Source: Caldifarciminota bacterium (GTDB lineage Bacteria > Hydrothermota > Hydrothermia > B15-G9 > DRBW01). From it: 5,700 nt of DNA. Positions 1 through 5,350 of this stretch are shown one piece after another; within the stretch, counting starts at the first letter, position 1; the number at the start of each line of letters is the position of its first letter. Under the pieces are notes generated by a model. That model had not been told where the DNA came from. It searched no databases and saw only the letters and a list, made by a program, of their open reading frames with translations. The stretch covers positions 1 to 5,700 of the forward strand of contig DRBW01000126.1 of the NCBI GenBank assembly GCA_011042705.1, given 5' to 3'. The position numbers were made by a program, and so were the translations under genes.

Positions 1-575
1 GCTTTCCTCAAAAGCTGGGACTTCTCCTCAACGCTGAAATCCCTTCCCTTTGCGACAAGTCCCGATATGAAATCATCTCTCTCCTTCTCCACCTCGCTGA
101 AGTTGGCGAGGAGGAAGAGGACCTGAAGATCGAGAAAGTCTCTCGCCGAGAATCGATTCACCTTTGAGTCGAGATCGAAGGGCTTGCCCCTTCTCTCATA
201 GAGCTCCCTGAACCTGAGATAAGGCTTTATCTGGGTCTCGTAGTTCAGAGCGAAGAAGTTCCTGAGCATAAAAGACCTGTCTCTGTCGGTGAGGGAATCG
301 GGGTCCTTTTCTATAACCTCCAGAAAGTCATCCCTGATATCTTCTCCACCCGTGTAGTCCTGAATCTGCTCGAGAAGAGCAGGCACGACGTTAAAGCAGA
401 CCCTCACGCCGGGGACCTCCTCGACTATCCTGAGCATGTCGTAGTACTCCCTGATGCTGTGAAGGAAAACCCAGGGCAGCCTGAAGCGTTTCATCCTCTC
501 CCCCCTCCTGAATCCGGGAACCCTGTAAAGGGGCTGATGCATGTGCCAGAGGAACAGGACCTTCGTTCGGCTCAT
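1..575 (-). CDS. Glycoside hydrolase family 57 protein, N-terminal part (runs off the window)
   Basis: The reading frame starts at ATG 575-573 and stays open to the window edge (191 codons seen). Residues 8-17 read FLWHMHQPLY, containing the HxHQP motif (11-15) that opens the GH57 catalytic barrel. Residues 32-47 (RLPWVFLHSIREYYDM) and 60-71 (CFNVVPALLEQI) are further conserved blocks, and the stretch with RNFF.LNYET.I.PY.R..EL fits the COG1449 branch (alpha-amylase/alpha-mannosidase type). Family members are retaining enzymes acting on alpha-glucans or related sugars, usually much longer than the part seen here. The catalytic Glu and Asp motifs lie outside the window, so activity and substrate cannot be judged. 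No signal peptide is visible, which suggests a cytoplasmic enzyme. The start overlaps the stop of the upstream gene as ATGA, with only a GAGGG directly abutting the ATG, so translation is probably by coupling or reinitiation. Arginine is almost always AGG or AGA. The family call is firm; the substrate is unknown. Confidence 0.92.
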   Translation of the reverse strand, partial: MSRTKVLFLWHMHQPLYRVPGFRRGERMKRFRLPWVFLHSIREYYDMLRIVEEVPGVRVCFNVVPALLEQIQDYTGGEDIRDDFLEVIEKDPDSLTDRDRSFMLRNFFALNYETQIKPYLRFRELYERRGKPFDLDSKVNRFSARDFLDLQVLFLLANFSEVEKERDDFISGLVAKGRDFSVEEKSQLLRK

Positions 576-3079
576 CCCTCGATCCAGTTCTTGAGTTTCT
601 TCTCGTATATCTCTATAAGCTCCCCGGCCTCACCGTCGGAAGGAGCCTCGGCATATATGTGAATGTAAGGCTTAAACTGATCGGGCCTCACCATCACCCA
701 TCCCTTACCCTCCTGAAACTTGAGGCCGTCCAGGAAAGAAATCTCCCTGCCCATCGCCTCCTCACTGAGCCTCCGCATGAGCGTCCCCTTCCTGTAGAGA
801 GGACAGGATATCCTTGAATAACGCAGGTGATAGCCAGGAATGTCCCTCCCTATTGTGGAGAGCTTTCCGCCGTATCGGGCGAGCAGCTCCAGTATCTTGG
901 AAACGGCGAAGAGGGCATCGGAAGCATACTGGAATTCCGGAAATATCAGCTCCCCCTCTCCGGAAGCGACGAGAAGGACCTCGGGCTTCTGAGCCTCCTC
1001 GGCCATGGAACGGGGAGTCGTGGAGATCCTCCTCACCGTGAATCCTCTCTTCTGGGCCATCTCGTTCAGGAGGGAAGGAGCGTACACGGGAACGGAGATT
1101 ATGCCCTTTTTCTCCGAGACCCTCATGAGAAGGTCAGAGACCAGGACGAGAAGATCTATGTCCCTGTAAACCTTTCCCTTTTCGTCGACGAGAATAAGTT
1201 TCTCTCCGCTGGGGAAGAGATAAAAACCAAGGTCATACTTGAGGGACTTCACGATGGCGGCGAGCTGGGACAGGGCAACGCTTATCTCCTCATCCTTTTT
1301 GGAAAGCCTGGTGTAATCGAGATAGGCGTTCAGTCCGACGACCTCACACCTGAGCTGGTCCAGTATTCCGGGGAAAACCACCGAAGGAGACCCGTGACTG
1401 AAGTCCACTATCAGCCTGAATTTCCTTTCCCTGATCAACTTCGCGTCTATGCTCTGGAAATATCCCTCCCTGTAGTAATCAACCACTCTGGGCACCATGG
1501 CTATCTCGCCGGGTTCGTTATAGTGGGCCCGCCTGAAATCCTCCCTGAAGAAAATCCGTTCGATGTTCTTGCCGAAAGAGGTCGTGATGTCTATCCCGTC
1601 GGAATCGAAAAAGTGGATCTCCGTCGAAGGTGGATCGTCGGGAGCCTGCCTGAAGTAAACTCCGCCCACCTCGCCGAAGCTCTCGAGCTTATAGCGAAAT
1701 ATGGGGATGGGAAGGAGCTGGGTATCCCTGACGTGAACCCCTGTGGAGACGAGGCCTCCGATGAATGCTCTCCTCAGCATCCTGGAAGACGGATGAGAAT
1801 CCCTACCCAGGAGCACGTAGGACCCCTTCGGGAGGACCGTGCCATAGGCTGCACCCAGCTTGGCGCAGACCTCGGGAGTGAGCTCTATGTTGGTCAGCCC
1901 CGTGATCCTGGCGCCCTCGAAGAGGCTCTTTCTCCACCGCTCGCCCCATACGAGGTTGGCGGAGACAACGGCCTCATCCTCTATGACCTTCCTCGGCCAT
2001 ATCTTGACACCGCTCTTGAGGTGAGCCTTTTTCCCTACTGAACATTCGTCGCCGACGACCGCTCCCTCGGAGATCACGGCCTCTTCCCCCACGATTACGC
2101 CGTTTCCGATAACGGCGCCTTTTATGGTGGCTCCTGCCTTAACGTAGACATTGTCCCAAATAACTGCCTTCTCGATGTATGCTCCTTCCTCTACCAGGCA
2201 GTTGTTCCCTATCACGGAATCGGCCACCTGTGCGCCCTTCAGTATCTTCGTGTTGTTTCCGAGTATCACAGTGCCGCGCAGGCTCACCCTGTCGGCTATC
2301 ACGACGTCCCTTCCGACCCTGACGTCCCTGCCGACGAGATCCAGCTTCTCGCCCGGGACCTCTATCCTCACCTTTCCCTCGAGAACCTCGTAGTGAGCCT
2401 CCCTGTAGGAATCTGGGTCACCAATATCCCTCCAGTATCCGTCGGCCACAAATCCGTAAAGGGCGTCGCCTCCCGATAGAAGCCGGGGGAAAAGGTCTTT
2501 GGAGAAATCGTACTCGCTCTCCGGGGGAATCATCTCCAGGACATCCCGTTTCAGCACGTAGATCCCCGTGTTCACCGTGTCGGAGAAAACCTCGCCCCAG
2601 GTGGGCTTCTCGAGGAACTTGCTAACCCGTCCCTCGCTGTCGGTGATGACTATGCCGAACTGGAGCGGATCCTTAACCCGGGTGAGAGCTATGGTGGCCC
2701 TCGCTCCCTTTTCCTTGTGGAAACTGTAAAGAGCCTGGAGATCGATGTCGGTCAACAGATCGCCGCTGATCACGAGGAAATCTTCTTCATCGATAAAGGG
2801 CTCGGCGTATTTCACCGCACCAGCAGTCCCGAAATCGCTGTCGGGCACCACATAGTCTATTTTCACGCCGAACTCGCTGCCGTCACCGAAGTAATTCTTT
2901 ATGACGTCGGGATAGAAATAAAGGAGAAAAACGGCACTGTCGAATCCGCTCTCCCTGATGTGTTTCACGATGTGCTCGAGGATCGGCCTGTTCACCATCG
3001 GCAACATGGGTTTGGGAGTGTTGAGAGTGAGGGGCCTTATGCGGGTCCCAAAACCGCCGGCAAGAACGACTGCTTTCGT
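572..3079 (-). CDS. Sugar-1-phosphate nucleotidylyltransferase / phosphohexomutase-like fusion protein (ManC-PMM type), probable ACG start
   Basis: This 835-residue protein has three parts. Residues 1-235 are a nucleotidylyltransferase: LAGGFGTRIRPLT at 6-18 (nucleotide-binding loop), PKP at 22-24, the metal-site SGD at 105-107 and EKP at 157-159. Residues about 249-369 are hexapeptide repeats forming a left-handed beta-helix. Residues about 395-830 have the alpha-D-phosphohexomutase fold. Proteins of this architecture are usually annotated mannose-1-phosphate guanylyltransferase/phosphomannomutase and would make GDP-mannose or a similar nucleotide sugar in the cytoplasm; substrate and nucleotide cannot be read from sequence. 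The mutase half has lost its catalytic loops: the TASHNP position reads RQAPDD (477-482), the DGDxDR loop FPSGEK (622-627), the GExSGH loop SGEGEL (706-711), and RPSGTEP reads RPDQFKP (798-804). The first ATG (3007) would remove the nucleotide-binding loop. The open frame extends upstream without ATG, GTG or TTG to a TAA at 3136-3134. ACG at 3079 lines up with the usual MKAVV start and is 7 bases after a strong Shine-Dalgarno; ATC at 3082 is the alternative. Its stop overlaps the GH57 start. Confidence 0.9.
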   Translation of the reverse strand, partial: TKAVVLAGGFGTRIRPLTLNTPKPMLPMVNRPILEHIVKHIRESGFDSAVFLLYFYPDVIKNYFGDGSEFGVKIDYVVPDSDFGTAGAVKYAEPFIDEEDFLVISGDLLTDIDLQALYSFHKEKGARATIALTRVKDPLQFGIVITDSEGRVSKFLEKPTWGEVFSDTVNTGIYVLKRDVLEMIPPESEYDFSKDLFPRLLSGGDALYGFVADGYWRDIGDPDSYREAHYEVLEGKVRIEVPGEKLDLVGRDVRVGRDVVIADRVSLRGTVILGNNTKILKGAQVADSVIGNNCLVEEGAYIEKAVIWDNVYVKAGATIKGAVIGNGVIVGEEAVISEGAVVGDECSVGKKAHLKSGVKIWPRKVIEDEAVVSANLVWGERWRKSLFEGARITGLTNIELTPEVCAKLGAAYGTVLPKGSYVLLGRDSHPSSRMLRRAFIGGLVSTGVHVRDTQLLPIPIFRYKLESFGEVGGVYFRQAPDDPPSTEIHFFDSDGIDITTSFGKNIERIFFREDFRRAHYNEPGEIAMVPRVVDYYREGYFQSIDAKLIRERKFRLIVDFSHGSPSVVFPGILDQLRCEVVGLNAYLDYTRLSKKDEEISVALSQLAAIVKSLKYDLGFYLFPSGEKLILVDEKGKVYRDIDLLVLVSDLLMRVSEKKGIISVPVYAPSLLNEMAQKRGFTVRRISTTPRSMAEEAQKPEVLLVASGEGELIFPEFQYASDALFAVSKILELLARYGGKLSTIGRDIPGYHLRYSRISCPLYRKGTLMRRLSEEAMGREISFLDGLKFQEGKGWVMVRPDQFKPYIHIYAEAPSDGEAGELIEIYEKKLKNWIEG

Positions 3080-3084
3080 GATAC

Positions 3085-3093
3085 CACCTCCTT
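3085..3093 (-). promoter_or_regulatory. Strong Shine-Dalgarno site that places the fusion gene start
   Basis: The minus strand reads AAGGAGGTG, a nine-base match to the 16S rRNA 3' end. The GGAGG core ends 7 bases before ACG (3079) and 4 bases before ATC (3082). It lies 80 bases upstream of the first ATG (3007-3005), far too distant to serve that codon. It is therefore direct support for initiation at a non-canonical codon at 3079 or 3082. Confidence 0.8.
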
Positions 3094-3102
3094 TGGGTTG
3101 GA

Positions 3103-3131
3103 ATTTTAAAGCTACATCATGTCCCTTACAA
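3103..3131 (-). promoter_or_regulatory. Candidate sigma-70-type promoter for the fusion/GH57 pair
   Basis: In the gap between the receiver gene stop (3137) and the fusion gene, the minus strand shows TTGTAA (3131-3126, 4 of 6 to TTGACA), a 17-base spacer, and TAAAAT (3108-3103, 5 of 6 to TATAAT). A transcript would begin near 3096, leaving only about 17 bases before the ACG codon, just enough to hold the Shine-Dalgarno site. This would let the carbohydrate genes be transcribed apart from the two-component genes. It is based on consensus match only; the gap is AT-rich enough that a chance match is possible. Confidence 0.4.
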
Positions 3132-3136
3132 CTTTA

Positions 3137-3523
3137 TCAACCGGACCTTCTCTTCTCGAGTGCCTTCTTGATCTCGAACTTGAGCTCAGAAAGGTCAGGA
3201 GACTTGACGACGTAAGCATCGGCGAGCCAGGACGTGAAGTCATCCTGGAAGGAAGAATAGGCGGAACAGAGGATGACCGGAAGTTTCCTCTTTTCCTTTA
3301 CGATATGCTGGAGGGTCTCGAGCCCCGACTGCCCCTTCATCTTAATATCGAGGACCACCAGGTCGATATCCTCGTTTTCCTTCAGCACCTCGAGGGCTTT
3401 CTCCCCGCTTTCCGCGAGCAGAACCTCGTAGCCCTCCTCGCTGAAGACCTTTTCGTACAGAAGCCTTATATTCTTATCGTCATCGACGAAGAGTATCTTC
3501 GCCTTCTTTTCCTTCTCCTCCAT
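3137..3523 (-). CDS. Stand-alone response regulator receiver protein
   Basis: The 128-residue product is a single CheY-like receiver domain with no output domain. The acidic pocket is D14-D15 within FVDDDKNI, the phospho-acceptor is D59 in LVVLDIKMKG, the switch Ser is S87 in ILCSAYS, and the conserved Lys is K107 in YVVKSPD. All the residues needed for phosphorylation are therefore present. The ATG at 3523 is preceded by AGGAGG with a 5-base gap. It lies 44 bases inside the upstream kinase gene, so the two are almost certainly co-transcribed and translationally coupled, making the kinase the likely phosphodonor. Without a DNA-binding or enzymatic domain it should act by protein contact, as a CheY or Spo0F-like relay would; its target is not visible here. 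The domain call is firm; the output pathway is unknown. Confidence 0.95.
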   Translation of the reverse strand: MEEKEKKAKILFVDDDKNIRLLYEKVFSEEGYEVLLAESGEKALEVLKENEDIDLVVLDIKMKGQSGLETLQHIVKEKRKLPVILCSAYSSFQDDFTSWLADAYVVKSPDLSELKFEIKKALEKRRSG

Positions 3524-5129
3524 GTTCTCCTCCTGTGAAAATCAGGTAAACCGTCGTCCCCTCGCCCTCTTGGCTCTCCACCTTTATATCCCCCCCGTGG
3601 GCTTTCATTATCTCCTTTGTATTGTAAAGCCCGAGCCCGCTTCCCTTTTTCTTCGTTGTAAAATAGGGCTCGAATATCCTCTTCATAACGTCCTCCGACA
3701 TTCCTATGCCCGTATCTTTAAAAGAGATCCGGATGGAACCCCCTGAGTTCCTCTCACTCTTTATGTCGAGCCTGCCTCCCTCTGGCATGGCCTCTATGGC
3801 GTTGAAAATAACGTTGTCGAAGCAAACCTGGATCTGGGAGGGATCGGCCATCACAGGAGGAACGGCCTCGTCTTTGTGAAAGCTAACCTCGATGTTCTTG
3901 GCCTTGAAGAGGGGTGCATATTCCCTGAGGCGCGATTCCAGAAGGCTGTTAATGTCGACCGGTTCCCTCCTCACCGAAAACCTCCTCCTCGCATCTTCAA
4001 CTGTCCGGTTGAGTATGTCGAGAAGCCGCTCGACCTCTTCGCTGATGGCCATGAGATACCTGTGCCTGGGGTCGGAGGAATCTGTCTCCTTGAGGAGTTC
4101 TTTGGAGAGGCCTCCGATAACGATGAGGGGGTTTTTGAACTCGTGGGTTATGTGATGGATGATCTCCCCCACCGCTGCCATCTTCTCCATCTTCGCCATC
4201 TTCTCGTTGTATTGCTTCAAAGCAGCGTTAAGCTCCTCGAGCTCCTTCAGCTTGTCCTCGAGGTACCTGTGAAGGGCTGCCCTGTGAATGGCTAAAGACG
4301 CCTGATAGGCAAAAATCTCCAGCGATTCTGTCCTCTCGGGCTCGATATCCAGCCCGGTCACGAAATTATCGGCTATTATGACTCCTATCGGCCCTTCTTT
4401 CGTTTTCAGCGGTAGAAGGACGTAAAAAGGGGTCCTCAGGACATCGAAGATCTTCCTGAAAAAGGGAAATTCCGCACCCTTTTTCCTGATGAGAAGCGCT
4501 CCTTTCCCTCCGAAGATGAAGGCCTCCGTTCCCTCGTCTATCTCGGTCTCGAGGGCCCGAAGGATGTCCAGGAACTTCTTCTTCTCCTCCTCGAATTTCT
4601 CGATGGTGAAGCTCTCGAGCAACATGGGAAAGGATTTACGTTCCCGCTCTATCTCCTCCCATATCTTCACTGCCTCCTCTGGTGTCCTGGGGCCCATGCC
4701 GAAGTACCCCGTGAACCTCCTGGCCTCCCTGTCGTAAAGCAACAGGATTGACCTGTTGAACCCGAAAAGCTCCCCTGCCGTTATCGATAGAAGGACGACA
4801 TAGGCGATCTCCCTGAGATCCAGTGAGAGGTTCAGGATCTCCGAGACCCTGTGAAGAACGGTTATCTGCTCCTTCTGGAGCTTGAGAAAGCCCTTCATGT
4901 CCCTGATGATCCTGTCCTTCTCCCTGAGCTCCTCCAGGGCTACTTTCAGGAGAAATCCCCTGGTGTCCCTTTCGTCGAGAATGAGATCCAGGAGCCTCTT
5001 ACAGTAGAGGCACTTCCTGCGTATCCTGAGCTCACGGTTTTCCCTGAGCTCCTCCTCTCCCGGAAGGATATAGGGACATTCACCCTCTCCTATCTTTTCC
5101 CTGAACAGACAATCGGGTATGCGAGTCAT
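3480..5129 (-). CDS. Soluble sensor histidine kinase: Cys-rich N-terminus, GAF-like domain, HisKA and HATPase_c
   Basis: The 549-residue protein has no membrane segment or signal peptide, so it should sense a cytoplasmic signal. Residues 1-50 hold four cysteines spaced C7-x10-C18-x21-C40-x2-C43, which could bind a metal or respond to redox. A charged helix (about 55-95) leads into a GAF-like domain (about 98-285) with a long charged insertion around 150-225. A coiled coil (286-318) connects to the kinase core. The H-box is ITHEFKNPL with H329 as the phosphorylated His. The ATP domain shows the N-box DNVIFNAIEAM (N443), G1 DTGIGM (472-477), F-box IFEPYFTTK and G2 GSGLGL (496-501), as in NtrB/FixL-type kinases. 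All catalytic residues are present. The start is the only possible one: a TAA lies 9 bases upstream in frame and the next Met is residue 78. However, the nearest good Shine-Dalgarno is 22 bases away. The partner is the overlapping receiver gene. The sensed ligand is unknown. Confidence 0.93.
   Translation of the reverse strand: MTRIPDCLFREKIGEGECPYILPGEEELRENRELRIRRKCLYCKRLLDLILDERDTRGFLLKVALEELREKDRIIRDMKGFLKLQKEQITVLHRVSEILNLSLDLREIAYVVLLSITAGELFGFNRSILLLYDREARRFTGYFGMGPRTPEEAVKIWEEIERERKSFPMLLESFTIEKFEEEKKKFLDILRALETEIDEGTEAFIFGGKGALLIRKKGAEFPFFRKIFDVLRTPFYVLLPLKTKEGPIGVIIADNFVTGLDIEPERTESLEIFAYQASLAIHRAALHRYLEDKLKELEELNAALKQYNEKMAKMEKMAAVGEIIHHITHEFKNPLIVIGGLSKELLKETDSSDPRHRYLMAISEEVERLLDILNRTVEDARRRFSVRREPVDINSLLESRLREYAPLFKAKNIEVSFHKDEAVPPVMADPSQIQVCFDNVIFNAIEAMPEGGRLDIKSERNSGGSIRISFKDTGIGMSEDVMKRIFEPYFTTKKKGSGLGLYNTKEIMKAHGGDIKVESQEGEGTTVYLIFTGGEHGGEGKEGEDTLRR
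3529..3534 (-). promoter_or_regulatory. Shine-Dalgarno site for the receiver gene, inside the kinase coding sequence
   Basis: The minus strand reads AGGAGG followed by AGAAC and the ATG at 3523. It fixes the receiver start within the end of the kinase gene. In the kinase frame the same bases encode part of its Gly/Glu-rich tail (GGEHGGEG), so that tail may exist mainly because it carries this initiation site. Confidence 0.85.
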
Positions 5130-5150
5130 GGGAAAATGTTAATTTCGAAG

Positions 5151-5159
5151 CCCTCCTTT
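5151..5159 (-). promoter_or_regulatory. Shine-Dalgarno-like site unusually far from the kinase start
   Basis: The minus strand reads AAAGGAGGG, a good ribosome-binding match, but its GGAGG core ends 22 bases before the kinase ATG (5129). No start codon in the kinase frame lies closer, since a TAA occupies 5141-5139. A GAAA/TTTC pairing in the intervening bases could shorten the effective distance, or the match may be accidental. Confidence 0.35.
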
Positions 5160-5307
5160 GTCAATTTGGCAGAAATAGAAATATCAGAAGGAAAATCCTG
5201 AAGCTCGATTCGCTAAAAACAGTCCCCTTCGAATAAAACCCGGCGTCGGGAAAAGCAAAGAGGCGAATTTAAGACAGCAAGTCCACTCCAGATCTGCGAG
5301 TGAGGGA

Positions 5308-5342
5308 TGCGGGCGGGGCGATCGGAGATCGCCCCGCCCGCA
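5308..5342 (-). terminator. Perfect GC-rich hairpin after the dockerin gene, probable transcript end
   Basis: Two 15-base arms (5309-5323, GCGGGCGGGGCGATC, and its exact complement 5327-5341) flank a three-base loop, and an extra T-A pair (5308/5342) extends the stem to 16 pairs. It begins 8 bases after the dockerin stop codon on the minus strand, the position expected of a terminator. No T-run follows on either strand, so it is not a classical intrinsic terminator. It could be a U-less terminator or a 3' end stabiliser against exonucleases. Confidence 0.6.
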
Positions 5343-5350
5343 GAAAATCT

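Larger units (their letters stand above)
5130..5350. other. Intergenic region upstream of the kinase gene
   Basis: This 221-base stretch separates the dockerin protein from the signalling genes. It contains the strong hairpin at 5308-5342, a GC-rich small hairpin with a T-run at 5235-5250, and an AT-rich, pyrimidine-rich part (minus strand) from about 5220 to 5130 that leads to the kinase start. A kinase promoter should lie here, but I find no pair of -35 and -10 boxes with good spacing. I see no coding frame, tRNA or recognisable riboswitch. Confidence 0.6.

Noticed and set aside
827..2041. A 404-codon open frame on the plus strand
   Set aside because: It lies wholly antisense to the fusion gene, whose protein has clear family motifs throughout. 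Its translation shows no recognisable domain. The long opening follows from the codon bias of the real gene.
572..3007. Starting the fusion gene at the first ATG (3007)
   Set aside because: This would remove the GG.GTR..PLT nucleotide-binding signature, and no Shine-Dalgarno stands before it. The conserved sequence continues in frame upstream.
3077..3087. A frameshift, with initiation at the GTG inside the Shine-Dalgarno (3087-3085)
   Set aside because: That GTG is out of frame and part of the ribosome site. The conserved sequence is continuous from AAA (Lys2) onward, leaving almost no room for a shift.
3112..3120. A two-codon minigene (ATG ATG TAG) on the minus strand before the fusion gene
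   Set aside because: It would lie upstream of the proposed transcription start and has no proper Shine-Dalgarno. A match this short is expected by chance.
2717..3538. Plus-strand open frames of 85-139 codons opposite the fusion start and the receiver gene
   Set aside because: They are mirror images of well-supported minus-strand genes with no motifs and no suitable ribosome sites.
5181..5202. A possible AGGA-TTT-TCCT hairpin in the kinase leader
   Set aside because: The stem is short and AT-rich loop pairing of this size is frequent by chance; no regulatory motif accompanies it.
5235..5250. A small hairpin CCCG-ACGC-CGGG followed by TTTTATT on the minus strand
   Set aside because: The stem has only four pairs and lies about 100 bases after the dockerin stop, beyond a much stronger hairpin. 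It could be a backup terminator but is too weak to call.
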